Below, piece after piece: positions 1 through 10,955 of a DNA stretch of 64,000 nt; positions within the stretch are counted from its first letter, which is position 1, and each line of letters opens with the position of its first letter. The position numbers and the translations under genes were made by a program. Source of the stretch: Phlyctochytrium arcticum (Eukaryota; Chytridiomycota; Chytridiomycetes; Chytridiales; Chytridiaceae); assembly GCA_025602905.1 (NCBI GenBank), contig JAHLKI010000050.1, forward strand, positions 1-64,000. The letters are read 5' to 3'. A model generated the notes under the pieces. That model worked only from the letters and a program-made list of their open reading frames with translations. It did no database searches and was not told the DNA's origin.

Positions 1-748
1 AAACTCGCGTTGCACAACTAACTCTACCGATTAATCTAAATGAACCCGCGCGTTTGAAGCCACGGTACAGATTCTACAGAAGCTGTGGGCGAACGGAGGT
101 GAGAGAGAGACTGTCGGAAATGATAATCTCGAGGCAAGCGCGACCCTTTTATAAGCATGAAATCAATTTCCGCAAGTGTGGCTATCCTCGTTTCCCACGC
201 TGAGCGATGAATAATGAGAAGAAAGGCAGATGCGCAGCTCTGGGTCTTCCCGGTACAACCCGAGCTGGTGAGAAGGGAAACCCGTAATCGCCCGATACCT
301 GGAGCGAGCTCCAAATCGAAATCTGTTGATACCCTCGGGTAGCCAAGACTGTCCGGATGCCGAGTATGCCATTCATTCGCGGATAGAACCCATAATGAAG
401 GCTGCAGCAATATTTGTAGGTTGGTCCATCAGCATTTCCACCCCTGGGGCTCTGGGGGGCACCTCGAGCCAACGTCGGGTGGAATTCATGAACCCTAACC
501 CAAAACATGAAATCCACCCCACGTGAATATAGGTGGGGTGGACCCCATGGGGTGGAATTAAGTTGACCCATAAACAACAGTCTTTTCCTTGCTTTTCCAC
601 AAGCAAAGGAAGCGGCGGTTATTATATGCAACAAGAAATCATACAGGTACGGAGGAATAAACCTTGAGCAGAAAGCAATCGCAATTTGACACTGACAACT
701 TTAGAAGTTAGAAACCATTTCCAGTATCAACAACAATCCGGTCAAGAA
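1..748. other. Upstream region of the PH-domain gene
   Basis: No convincing gene is visible; the open frames here are short, overlapping and low in information. A 9-bp inverted repeat with a 12-nt spacer lies at 513-542. Its left arm overlaps a CACGTG E-box-like hexamer at 520-525, and an ACCCCATGGGGT palindrome follows at 541-552. This could be part of the promoter of the gene starting at 749, but that is inference only. Confidence 0.4.
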
Positions 749-2638
749 ATGGCCAGCAGCGAAACGGAATCAACACCGCATGGAGGATTGTCAGACTATG
801 CTCGGTTGCTGCGCTCCTTCTCGGCCGTAGCCGCTGCCGAGTCTGGCACTTACGACGACAATGATCAGCTAGACTTTGGCTCGGAGGAGTTTGGAAATGG
901 CGACGAGGCTGGGGTCGGCTATGTCGGCGGTGGCGGGCTGGGGGAGGAGGAGGAGGATGATCGGGATTCGGGCTACCGCTTTCCAGGCAGCCCAACCACT
1001 GGACCACCACGGCTCAAGAGCGCATTGAAAACACAAACCCCAGGACCCTCCTTGGCATCGGCACGCACTTATCGCAGCATGTCTTCATCGAGCGCCGTGA
1101 CAAATAATACATTGGACGAATTACCAGCTACTCCCCCAAAAACACCGCTTCTCGTCAACCGCTCTAGCAGAGACTCAGGCTTTAGTTCTGGAACTCGGAG
1201 ACCTACACTCATGCAGCGCCGACCATCCGACCTGTCGATGACGGTAGACGATCTGTTGAAGGAACTCAATTCCACATTAGCGGAAAGCAGTCCAGAGGAG
1301 GAGGGAGAACAGCTTGAACAAGGGCCGTATGAGAAAATGCGCACGCGTGCTCGAGCTCACACTGGTAGCAGTGTCGGCGGCGGCGCAGATGGTGAGACAT
1401 CTCCCTATCAGAGCTCACCTCGGTCGCGTGCCCAAACGCTACCTTCCTCACACATGTTGCCCGATGATGCCTATCTTCAGCAACAACACGAAATCCTGCA
1501 ACAGGCGCTTTTTGGACCGCAAACTCCAGTCGATTCAAGCAATTTTGGGGGCGGCCAAAGCGAAACGCAACCAAGTACACGCCGCCGGCCGTCACAATTG
1601 CCAACTCGTCTGCACACTGCATCTTCCCAGAATTCCCTGTCAAAAGCTACCTCTCCATCTTCCCGTCACAATCCCGCTGGTCTTCCCAATTACATGTCTC
1701 GAGCAGCAACTGCTGGCCCTTACTCTGCCCCTCTCAAACCGCCGCCCATGTTCCCTCCCCCACCATCACCGTCAGCTGGAGTCTTGTATCATGCGCGGGG
1801 AACATACTCTCCAGCTGGAATACCAGAGGGAGAAGAGGTTTATCACGCATCTTACACGCAAGGCAGGCCCAGATTCAATTCAACAGGAGCAAATTCTGCT
1901 CAAAAGCCATCTTTTACTCCCCCAGCTGCTCTTCCGCCTCCCTCGAGCGAGTCTCCTTTACCTCCCGCCGCCCCTGCCCCCCCACAAAAGTCACCAAAGG
2001 TGGCACCCGCCTCACTACCTGTTGCAGCCGAATCCCAACCACCGGCACTCAAAACAGGCATCGTTCAACTGAAACAGACCTCGACAGTTTTCCAAACCAC
2101 AACATGGAAAAAGCGCCGGCTCACGCTTGATCCCGCACGCGGTATTCTCACGCTTTCCCGGGTGGAATCCTCGCCTGGTGGCTCTGCCTCCCCATCTGCA
2201 TCTCAAACATCCTTGGCATCAACCATCCCCGCTCCTTCGGGTCAATCTCGTTCTCCACCACAAACCCCTCCTTCCAGCTCCGTCCTTGGTCATCTCAATC
2301 TCACTCACGAAGCCGCATCGGTCCGCGTGAGTGAAAATGGCCTCTGGGTACTCGAGATTCTCGGTCCCAAAATTGATTCCCCTTCTACTCGTACTGCCGC
2401 CAAGGATTCATCCATCCCCAGCAAAAAGACAAAAATGTGGGCCATCAAATGCGACGGAAAGGATGACATGATTGGGTGGTTGAGCGCTATTCGCGGGGGC
2501 ATGGCATTCTGGCGAGGGCTTGCTGCTACAGCAGGCTCAGAGAGCACACCTGTTGGGCCGGCCGCTCCGGACAAGGTCAAAGGCGTTTTGACTTCTACCG
2601 ACAAGGACCTGACGGCACAAATACTGGTCGTAATGTAG
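749..2638 (+). CDS. PH-domain protein with long disordered N-terminus
   Basis: An intronless frame of 629 codons. The ATG at 749 is preferred over an in-frame TTG at 686. The first ~430 residues are low complexity: acidic and Gly patches near residues 45-75, then Ser/Pro/Gln-rich sequence with many SP and RPS motifs suggesting phosphorylation, and proline runs near 330-420. The C-terminal ~190 residues look like a split pleckstrin-homology domain. They start with a strand around VQLKQTSTVF, then WKKRRLTLD, a Ser/Pro-rich insertion, and a final strand (KMWAIKCDGKDD) with a helix carrying the near-invariant PH tryptophan (MIGWLSAIRGG). PH domains bind phosphoinositides or proteins at membranes; the ligand here is unknown. 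Its 3' end (from about residue 540) and 3' flank are the source of the truncated copies at 5.4, 7.7 and 9.4 kb. The fold call is by pattern only. Confidence 0.75.
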   Translation: MASSETESTPHGGLSDYARLLRSFSAVAAAESGTYDDNDQLDFGSEEFGNGDEAGVGYVGGGGLGEEEEDDRDSGYRFPGSPTTGPPRLKSALKTQTPGPSLASARTYRSMSSSSAVTNNTLDELPATPPKTPLLVNRSSRDSGFSSGTRRPTLMQRRPSDLSMTVDDLLKELNSTLAESSPEEEGEQLEQGPYEKMRTRARAHTGSSVGGGADGETSPYQSSPRSRAQTLPSSHMLPDDAYLQQQHEILQQALFGPQTPVDSSNFGGGQSETQPSTRRRPSQLPTRLHTASSQNSLSKATSPSSRHNPAGLPNYMSRAATAGPYSAPLKPPPMFPPPPSPSAGVLYHARGTYSPAGIPEGEEVYHASYTQGRPRFNSTGANSAQKPSFTPPAALPPPSSESPLPPAAPAPPQKSPKVAPASLPVAAESQPPALKTGIVQLKQTSTVFQTTTWKKRRLTLDPARGILTLSRVESSPGGSASPSASQTSLASTIPAPSGQSRSPPQTPPSSSVLGHLNLTHEAASVRVSENGLWVLEILGPKIDSPSTRTAAKDSSIPSKKTKMWAIKCDGKDDMIGWLSAIRGGMAFWRGLAATAGSESTPVGPAAPDKVKGVLTSTDKDLTAQILVVM

Positions 2639-4190
2639 TTGGACAATACCTTACTTTCGGACCAAAAAACTTTCCCTTCTGACACTTCAAAGTACTTCTG
2701 TCTCTTGCTTCTCTCTGTACATCATGTATCTTCCTTTTTGCTTTCCTAAAGACTTTTTATAGTCATTTAGTCATTTGTACATAGTTTGACACATAGTGTT
2801 AGTTGTAAATAGCGTATACTCTCTGATTCCCGTTAACAATAAAAATCTGAATTCAACTGTCACAACATCAAGTAGCTTGGATCATTTTCTGCTGATGCAT
2901 AACGTAAATTGGTGCATACAGTCCTGCGGATATTCAATTTCTTCCAGGTTTGGAGTCCGTGGGCGAGGTTTGGGAGAGCGGAGGGACCCGTAAAACATGA
3001 CACATGCCCTTCTAGAAGATACGTGGGCGGCCCCATTCAGTTTAAACGTATGGTATTTATTCATAGAGCACTATGCCAATAAATACTCAGGGTTTTTCTA
3101 CAGATTGTTTGCACGCAACTTGTAAATGAATAAGGGTCTAAGGTCTTGCTCCCCGAACCTCCGTGCTAATGCCGCCAACCTGTTTTCACCGATTTTATAT
3201 GTAGTTTTCTTTAGATGTTTACGCTGTCCACGCTTGCTCAGGCGGTTTTCAGCTGCATTAGACTTGGACAAGACCCGGAGTCCTGGACTCAACTCAGCAA
3301 GTAAATGCCGAATTATATTGTCTAATTCCCAATAAAACTGAATTCATCTGCTACAATCCCCCCGTAAAACGGATAGGAAAAGTTCTTTGGAGTGGAGGAC
3401 ATGACACATGTCCTTCTAGTAGATACGTGGGCGGCCCCCATTCATTTTAGCCGTATTGTATTTAGTCACAGAGCACTATGCCAATAAATAATCAAGGTTT
3501 TTCTACAGAATGTTTGCAAAAGATCACGCAACTTCTAAATGGTTGAGGGTCTTACTCCGCCAACCTCCGTGGAGTCCGTGCTAATACTCGAGTACCGCCA
3601 ACCTCGGTCTCGGTACAGGCACGAGATTACATTCACGGTCGAGTACTCAAGTATGTGTAGCTTTCTTTAGATGTATGCCGTCCACGGTTGCTCAGGCAGT
3701 TTTCAATGCTAATATAGATATGGACAAGACCCGAGGTCCTGGGCATTACTCTAGTGAATGCTAAGTAGTGTTAACTTTGCGCTTGATTTTTTATCCATAA
3801 CGCCGTCCCACTGGTAAACAGAGAGCGCATTTCGTGGTTCGTATTGCAATCCATGAATTAAACTAGCCATTCATGAAAATATGGAATGACTCAAGGCCTG
3901 TCAAACTGTGTGTAAACATATTTCAAGAGTCCTCAGAAATATAAACCCTCATCATTTTGAAGGGTTGTCTTCTGTTCTACAATTGGAACATTTAGTAAAC
4001 GCGTGGGAAAACATGGCGAAACAATACTTGACTGATTTCCACGAGCATGGTTTGACGCGTGCCATAAATTAAATCTAGCCACTGTCTTTGCCAAGATCCT
4101 CAAACTTGTTCTAAATCGCCGATTACACATAGCTCCTTGTTAGAACAAGGAGCGGCAGTTTGACGTTCTCGAAACGACCATGGACTGCTG
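2639..4190. repeat. 3' flank of PH gene, part of duplicated unit, with an internal repeat
   Basis: No gene is supported. The stretch after the PH stop recurs after the truncated PH copies at 5.6 and 9.75 kb. Within it, a roughly 110-bp block containing GACACATG, AGATACGTG and GAGCACTATGCCAATAAATA occurs twice (about 2992-3105 and 3393-3505). It occurs again at 5761-5870 and, diverged, at about 10085-10190. This is non-coding sequence carried along by segmental duplication, between the PH gene and the promoter of the first 7TM gene. Confidence 0.7.
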
Positions 4191-4203
4191 GGGTACCCGG
4201 TGC

Positions 4204-4213
4204 GTATATAAAG
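4204..4213 (+). promoter_or_regulatory. TATA-type promoter of 7TM gene copy 1
   Basis: A TATATAAAGC element sits about 120 bp before the ATG. It lies inside a block (roughly 4175-4245, with CGACCATGGACTGCTGG and a GGTACCCGGTGC motif) that is nearly identical before copies 2 (TATA near 6530) and 3 (TATA near 10861). Conservation of this block while the surrounding flank diverges suggests a shared core promoter. Confidence 0.6.
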
Positions 4214-4328
4214 CACAGGGCGGAACTTTGGTCCTCGGAATTCCAAACCAGTTCCACCAAGAGTCGCTTAACCATAGCAACTTCCCTTTCTCCTATTTCC
4301 TTCCTTCGCTACCGTTTATTCACGCGTC

Positions 4329-5183
4329 ATGCCAGACTTTGAACAACTCTCCACGATAGGGGCCGGAGCTGCGCTCGCCTGTGTCACAGTTCTTTTGACT
4401 TTCCTGGAAAACATTGATAAGATCAGAGTCCCTCATCTCAAGTACTCCATTGTAGGATGTCTGGTGTCGTTCACCACATCCACGACCTTTGTGGCTGCCG
4501 CCTGGCGAAGTTTATTCCAAGGCGACGCCCCCGGCTTTGCGGACCGCATGATTTGCGCAACCGCATTCTACGATTTGGGATTTACCTTGCTCACCTATCA
4601 CTCGGCGTACCGAACGATTCGCATCTGTTTGCCATTCTACCGAAACGTACACTGGGCGGCAGCGGGTGTGGCCTTGACCCAAATGCTCGTCCACGGTTCC
4701 GCATCGCTCTTTTGGGCTCGCAACATGAAAGCAAACTTTGGAACGCAGGTTGACACCACCAGTCAGAAACTGGAACTCGTGGTCCTGGTCTACTACTCGG
4801 TCGTCGAATCGGCACTCTTTGTCATAACCCAGTACAAGATTATCGAGACCAAGGCGGCTACCATGGTCGGTGGGGCCACCAAGCGGCTCAAAGCTCTCAT
4901 GTACCTGTCCGGATCCATGCGCTCCATAGCGTACATTGCCAACATCTGTATGGGCTTTGTCGCACTCGGAAATGTCTTACCGGTAACAAGTCACTGGAAC
5001 TTTCCCATGTACGGCCCTCCGTTTCTGGTCATCATCATTCTGACGGATTCTGGACGATTCCAGAACTGCATGGAGAGTCTTACTGGCGAACAAAACAAAT
5101 CATCATCGCACAGCAAGCACGATTCGAGCAAGAACCCGAATAGCAAGGTACATACCAGCGCAACGCGTCTTGACTCTGCCTAG
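4329..5183 (+). CDS. Seven-transmembrane protein, tandem copy 1
   Basis: An intronless 284-aa protein. Hydropathy by eye gives seven membrane segments at about residues 8-27, 40-60, 73-95, 107-130, 144-167, 183-206 and 216-236. They are followed by a Ser/Lys-rich, probably cytosolic tail of about 45 residues. The topology is GPCR-like or of a small fungal 7TM membrane family, but no diagnostic GPCR, opsin or transporter motif was recognised, so no function is assigned. Recurrent features are WRSLF after TM2, YHSAYRTIR after TM3, and GRFQN after TM7. Two further copies lie at 6656 and 10956, about 85-90% similar by eye. The start is the ATG shared by all three copies, preceded by a conserved TATA region. 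This copy and copy 3 are intact. Confidence 0.8.
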   Translation: MPDFEQLSTIGAGAALACVTVLLTFLENIDKIRVPHLKYSIVGCLVSFTTSTTFVAAAWRSLFQGDAPGFADRMICATAFYDLGFTLLTYHSAYRTIRICLPFYRNVHWAAAGVALTQMLVHGSASLFWARNMKANFGTQVDTTSQKLELVVLVYYSVVESALFVITQYKIIETKAATMVGGATKRLKALMYLSGSMRSIAYIANICMGFVALGNVLPVTSHWNFPMYGPPFLVIIILTDSGRFQNCMESLTGEQNKSSSHSKHDSSKNPNSKVHTSATRLDSA

Positions 5184-6459
5184 ACACTATTCCGGAACAA
5201 CCCCGCGGGAGTGGGTGATGGATAGAATATCATATCTACCTTGCAATTTTAGACCACAGCATTCTTTTTCATCATAACCAATAAAATCTTATACCCGTTA
5301 GTTATGATACACTTTATAGAATACATTCCAACATCCATAAATTCACTACCGAAAGTCGAATTTCAGGGAGCCCCTCTTAGTACTCGAGTAGCTATTACTC
5401 CTATTATGAAATTTCAGTGATATTGGAAATAGACCCATGGCCACCATCTCGCAAGGATGCCCAATATACCCTTGCTGCCGCCATGGATTCATCCATCCCC
5501 AGTAAGCAGACAAAAATGTGGGCGATCAAATGCGACAAAAAGAATGACATGATTGGGTGGTTGAGCGCTTAAGTGGAGCTATGGCATTCTTTCCTGTCTC
5601 TCTGATTCCAATTATCCAATAAAAACTGATTTCATCTGTCACAAACCCAAGTAGCTTGGATCATTTTTTGCTGATATATAGCGCTAATTGCTGCGCACAG
5701 TTCTGTAGGTAGGAAAATCTCTTTGGAGTCGGAATCCGGGGAGGAGCGGGGGGGATCCGTATGACATGACACATGTCCTTCTAGAAGATACGTGCACGGG
5801 CCCGTTCATTTTAACCGTATTGTATTTATTCATAGAGCACTATGCCAATAAATAATCAAGGTTCTTTACAATGAATGCAAAATATCACGCAACTTTTGAA
5901 TGAATAAGGGTCTTGTACCGCTTGCACTGCCAACATCCGTCCTGATACCGCCAACCTCCGTTTTGGTTACAGGCACAAAACTTTTACAGGTCACGGTTGT
6001 TATATGTAGCTTTCTTTAGATGTACGTCGTCCACGGGTTTGCAGGCGGTTTTCAGTGCTAATCTAGACATTTAAAAGACGTGAAGTCCTGGACTTTATGC
6101 TAGGTGAATGCCGAACTAAGTTCACCTTGCGCTTGAATTTTTATTTATTAACGTTGTCCCATTGATAAACAAACAGGGCAAAGCGTCACTCATGGGGATT
6201 GTTTGGATTCGTTGGTGTCCATGAATTAAACTATTCATTCAAGAAAATACAGATCTATTCAAGGCCTGTCAAGGGTCCTCAAAAGATAAACCTTCTGGTT
6301 GTCTTCTGTCTTACAATAGGAACATTTAGTGAACGCGTGGGAAAACATTGCGAGACAATACTTAACTGAATTCCACGGACATGGTTTTTGACGCGTGCCA
6401 TAAATTAAATCTAGCCACTCTCTTTGCCAAGATCCTCAAACTTGTTCTAACAAGGAGCT
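5184..6459. repeat. Duplicated intergenic unit with PH-gene fragment 1
   Basis: This contains the 3' flank of the 7TM gene (5184-5430), then a PH-gene remnant, then a shortened copy of the PH 3' flank (from about 5595) leading to the promoter of 7TM copy 2. The order of blocks matches that downstream of the full PH gene, so the unit is PH 3' end, flank, 7TM gene. No independent gene is seen. Confidence 0.7.
5436..5605 (+). pseudogene. Truncated PH-domain gene fragment 1
   Basis: A short stretch matches the C-terminal PH-domain part of the gene at 749-2638, including KMWAIKCD and the helix with IGWLSA. The frame meets a stop (TAA) immediately after the GWLSA codons, because of a small deletion, and the last ~40 residues of the parent are missing. 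No promoter or start codon of its own is evident. It is a by-product of segmental duplication rather than a gene. Confidence 0.75.
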
Positions 6460-6655
6460 ATGTGTAATCGGCGATGCTGCATTTTGACGTTCTCAGAACG
6501 ACCATGGACTGCTGGAATACCCGGTGCGCATATAAAGCGCACCGCGGAACTCTGGTCCTCGATATGCCGGTCCAGGTCCAACCAAGAGTCGCCTTTACCT
6601 ATAGCAGCCTCCCTTTCGCCTATTTCTTTCCTTTGCCACCGTTTATTCCCGCCTC

Positions 6656-7510
6656 ATGCCAGACTTTGAACAACTCTCCACGATCGGTGCCGGAGGTGCA
6701 CTCGCCTGTGTCACAGTTCTCTTGACGTTCATGGAAAACATTGAGAAAATCAGACTCCCTCATCTCAAATACTCCATCGTAGGATGCCTGGTGTCGTTCA
6801 CCATATGCATGAGCTTTGCGGCTGCCGCCTGGCGAAGCCTATTCCACAACGACGCGCCCGGCTTTGCGAACCGCATGATTTGCGCAGCCGCATTCTACGA
6901 TGTTGGATTTTGCTTGCTCACGTATCACTCGGCGTACTGAACGATTCGCATCTGTTTGCCGTTCTATCGAAACGTACATTGGCCGGCAGTGGGTGTAGCC
7001 TTGACCGGGGTGCTCGTCCACGCTTCCGCAGCGTTCTTTTGGGCTCGCAACATGAAGGCAAACTTTGGAACGCAGGTTGATACCATCAGTCAGAAAATGG
7101 AAGTCGTGGTCTTGGTCTACTACTCGGTCGTCGAATCGGCACTCTTTATCATTACCCAGTACAAGATTATCGAGACAACGGCGGCTACGATAGCCGGTGG
7201 GCCCACCATGCGGCTCAAAGCTCTCATGTACCTCTCCGGATCGATGCGCTCCGTAGCGTACATTGCCAATATCTGCGTAGGCTTTGTCGCACTTGGAAAT
7301 GTCTTGCCGGTGACGAGTCATTGGAATTTTCCCTTGTACGGCCCTCCGTTTCTGGTCGTCATCATTCTAACCGATTTTGGGCGATTCCAGAATTGCATGG
7401 ATAATCTTACTGGCGAACAAGCCAAATCATCATCACACAGAAAGTCCGATTCGACAAAGAATCCAAATAGCAAGGTTCATCTGAGCGCAGCGCGTCTTGA
7501 CTCTGCCTAG
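6656..7510 (+). pseudogene. Seven-transmembrane protein, tandem copy 2, nonsense-disrupted
   Basis: The same 284-codon frame as copies 1 and 3, collinear throughout, but the CGA arginine codon after TM3 (YHSAYR in the others) is TGA at 6938-6940. The premature stop leaves 94 residues with only three membrane segments. Downstream of the stop the frame stays open to the normal end at 7510 and still encodes TM4-TM7 and the Ser-rich tail. The mutation therefore looks recent, or function may persist through readthrough or reinitiation (Met at 6956). The change is a CpG-type C to T transition (CGA to TGA). The promoter block with TATA near 6530 is intact. Confidence 0.8.
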
Positions 7511-7687
7511 ACACCACCCCCAACCAAAGCCCTTGGGTTGTAGATAGAATGTCTAAATCCATCTTAGCAGATTTAGACCACAGCATCTTTTTTCATTATG
7601 TGCAATGTATCTTATACCCATTGGACATAATGCATTTTATATAATACATTCCCACATCCATTACTCCGCTACCGAAAATCGTATCTC

Positions 7688-8060
7688 ATGGAGACCCTCT
7701 TGTGCGCCGGAAGTACCTATTACTGCTACTTGTATTATGAAATTTCTGTGATGTTGCAAATTAACCCGCGACTCCCATCATTCAAGGATTCCCAATCTAC
7801 CCTTATTGCCGCCAAGGATTCATCTATCCCCAGCAAAAAGACAAAAATGTGGGCCATCAAGTCCGACGGAAAAGATGACACGATTGGGTGGTTGAGCGCT
7901 ATCTGGGGAGGTTGAATATTCGTTCTGGCGAGGGCTCGCTGCTACAGAAGGCTCAGAGCCCCACCAGTCGGGCCGGCGGCCTCGGACAAGCCGTTTTCAT
8001 TTCCACCGACAAGGATCCGACGGTGAACATACTGATCGTAATGGAGTTGGGTGAGAGAAA
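7688..8060 (+). pseudogene. Truncated PH-domain gene fragment 2
   Basis: The fragment matches the PH-domain C-terminus (AAKDSSIPSKKTKMWAIKSD, then IGWLSAI) and, after an indel that changes frame near 7915, the last residues of the parent. The parental stop and ending are not preserved. It lies in the same relative position after 7TM copy 2 as fragment 1 does after copy 1, supporting tandem duplication. Confidence 0.7.
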
Positions 8061-9190
8061 CCTGAAGCGCAACATGGACAGAGAAAACGACAGGGGCGTA
8101 AGTAATGAATTTGTGAGAAGGGAGTGGAACTAAATACAAGGACGAATTATCAAAACTTCGGGAACATGTAGATGGGACAAAAAAAATGCCGACGGGTTTT
8201 TTGAAATTCAAGGAAATGGGCGGAGAAATGGGTTACGTAAGCGGATAGCTGCCAAATCTGCACCCCCGGATTGGGCGGCATCTATATCCATCCAGCGTTT
8301 GAGCTAATTCCATCCACAAGCCACATCATTTGACTAAAGTGGCAACATTTTTGCACAGCCTCCGAGCTCCGCTCTCAGTCTCAGCCAGAGTCTCAGCGGC
8401 GCTCTGGAGTCTGGCAGGGAGTCTGGAGTCTGGACGGGCCTCAGCAGCCTCTGCAGGATCTGCTCTTGCCCACATATGCAGTGGAATCGGGGTCGGCTAC
8501 TAGAAAGAAAGAGAGAGAGAGAGAGAGACAATGGACAGATATGCGGTTTCCCAGGCCGCGGTGAGTTCGGGTAGTGTATTCTCGCAGAGGAAGAGAAAAG
8601 TGTAAAGAACAAGAATACAGATGCGAGACGTGCTTTTATACAGAAGAAAAAGGAAGAAAAAGACATCACGTGTAAAGGTCGTCGGTGGTTGGCTGGAACA
8701 CCAAGACACCAAGACACCGAGACACTAGGACACTAAGATGTACTGCGCGACGCGTTGCGCAGCAGCGCAGTAGCGCAGTCACTCATCAAACCACGAACCC
8801 GCTACAACATAAGTCCACAGGGTGACAGGCTCTGGACTCAGGCTGTATCAAACGGAGTCTTGGATGTCTGCGAAAGCATCACGGGTATATATTCCACATA
8901 TTGCACACAAACAATCGGCAGCATTTTTCAGCAATTCATGGGCATCTTTTTTGACTACGGGAATAAGCTATTTAAACTATAGAATAAACTATAATATAGT
9001 GGAAGTAACACGCTGATGAAGTTGGCAATGAAGAAAATGATCCAGAGGGGGAGGGAACTAAACTAGCAAGCGGCGATATTCCTTGACTAGATTATTGAAG
9101 CGCCTGCACGTCCAGCAGCGCTGATCTGTCGGTAAGGGCAAACACTATGGTTTGCCGCATGTCCCTTCGCCTTCTCGCCTTCTCCCATTC
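8061..9190. other. Non-duplicated spacer inside the tandem array
   Basis: This 1.1-kb stretch does not resemble the duplicated unit and holds no convincing gene. It has a GA-dinucleotide run (8507-8527), short imperfect repeats of the type AAGACACC/GAGACACT at 8699-8738, and a CGCAG-rich patch at 8750-8780. At about 9200 the array resumes with the 3' flank of a 7TM gene whose coding part is absent. A 7TM copy was therefore probably lost or replaced here. Confidence 0.5.
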
Positions 9191-9419
9191 GCCTGCACAT
9201 GCTACACTCAGCCCCGCGGGATGGGTGATAGACAAGGGTATCTAAATCTATCTTCAGACCAGAGCATTCTTCTTCGTTATAACCAATAGAATCTGCTACC
9301 CTTTAGTTATGATACATTGTATAAAATGCATTCCTACCCCTACATAGACCCTGCATTTCCTACATGCATAAATCCCTTGCCGAATATCGTATCTCATGGA
9401 AACCCTCTGGTGCGTCGGA

Positions 9420-9754
9420 AGTAGCTGTGACTGCTATTATGAAATTTCAGTGATGTTGCAAAAATAGACCCATGACTATCATCATTCAAGGATGCCCGAT
9501 CTACCCTTACTGCCGCCAAGGATTCATCTATCCCCAACAAAAAGACAAAAATGTGGGCCATCAAGCGCGACGGAAAGGATGACATGATTGGGTGGTTGAG
9601 TGCTATCCGCGGAGGAATGGCATTCTGGCGAGGGCGCGCTGCTACAGAAGGCTCAGAGAGCACACCAGTCGGGCCGGCGGGTCCGGACAAGGTCAAAGCC
9701 GTTTTGATTTCTACCGCCAAGGAGTTAACGGCTCAAATACTGGTCGTAATGTAG
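9420..9754 (+). pseudogene. Truncated PH-domain gene fragment 3 (longest)
   Basis: This carries about 70 codons equivalent to the parental C-terminus, from KMWAIKRDGKDD through FWRGRAATEG to the terminal QILVVM and the same TAG stop. It shows mostly conservative substitutions and no internal stop. The 5' side (9420-9540) resembles fragment 2 and not the parent, so no complete PH domain or normal start exists. An ATG at 9551 could only give a 67-aa product. It is most simply a duplicated relic, although the reading frame has stayed open. Confidence 0.7.
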
Positions 9755-10850
9755 TTGGACAATACCCCACTTTACCATTAAAAACCTTTCCCTTCTTTCT
9801 AACACCTTACTTTTGTCTCTTCCTTCTCTTTGTATATCATGTATCTTCCTGGTTGGTTTCCTACAGACTGTTTGCAGTGGTTTAGCCATTCGCACATAGT
9901 CTGTCACATAATGTAAGTTTCGAATATCCTATACTCTGTCTCTGTGATTCCCGTTATCCATATAAAACTGAATTCATCTGTTACAACTTCAAGTAACTTG
10001 GATCATTTTTTGCTGATGTATAACGTCAATTGCTGCGCACAGTTCTGCGAATAGGAAAATCTCTTCAGAGTTGGAATCCGTCCATCCAGAAAATACGTGG
10101 GCTGGTCCCGTTCATTTTAACCGTATTGTATTTATTCTTAGAGCACTACACGAGTATGCCGATAAATAATCAAAGTTCTTTTGCACAGAATGTTTGCAAA
10201 AGATCACGCAACTTTTAAAAGGTTAAGGGTCTTGCACCGCCTGCACAGCCAACCTCCGTCTCGGTACAGAACAGCTGTATTCACGGTTTTATATGTGGCT
10301 TTCTTTGAATGTACGTTGTCCACGGTTGTTCAGGCGGTTTTCAATGCCGCTTCAGACATGGACAAGTCCCAGAGTCCTGGATTCAGCTCAAGTGAATGTT
10401 GAATTATGTTTAACTTTGCGCTTGATTTATTTATTTGTAAAGTTGTCCTATTGGTTACGATGATTGGTACATAAGGAGGATGAGTGTTACTCGTGGGGGT
10501 TGTTTGGCATTTCGTGGTTCATATTGATATCCATGAATTTTAATTACGGGGCATATGCATTCCAAAAATATGGGCAATGTGGAATTGTGACATTCTTTTT
10601 GGGAAATCCACAAAGTAAAAAATTCGGTTGTTTACTTTTTCACAATTGAAACATTTGGCAAAAGCGTGGGAAAACATGGCGAAACAATACTCGTACTTGA
10701 CTAATTTCTACGGACATGGTTTTCACGCGTCTAATTATAGCCATTCTATAGTCTCAAGATCATCAATCAAACTTGTCTCTCAGCGAAGAACAATCTATAT
10801 CGAATGATTGGCATTTTGACGTTCTCGAACGACCATGGACTGCTGGGGTA
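9755..10850. repeat. Duplicated PH 3' flank leading to 7TM copy 3
   Basis: This matches 2639-3330 (CAATACC, CATGTATCTTCCT, CTTGGATCATTTT, TGCCGATAAATAATCAA blocks) with scattered substitutions, then the conserved region before each 7TM gene. No gene is supported. Confidence 0.7.
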
Positions 10851-10955
10851 CCCGGTGCGCATATAAAGCGCAGCGCGGAGCTCTGGTCCTCGATATTTCC
10901 CGTCCACTTTCAGACCCAAGAGTCGCTTATCTATAGCATCTTCCTTTCACGCGCC

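Noticed and set aside
1..640. Overlapping open frames of 60-150 codons on both strands before the PH gene
   Set aside because: They overlap each other in several frames, show no conserved motifs and start or end without usable splice or promoter context.
8500..8740. GA-rich and AAGACACC repeats as a CRISPR-like or satellite array
   Set aside because: Units are very short and irregular with no spacers; the genome is eukaryotic.
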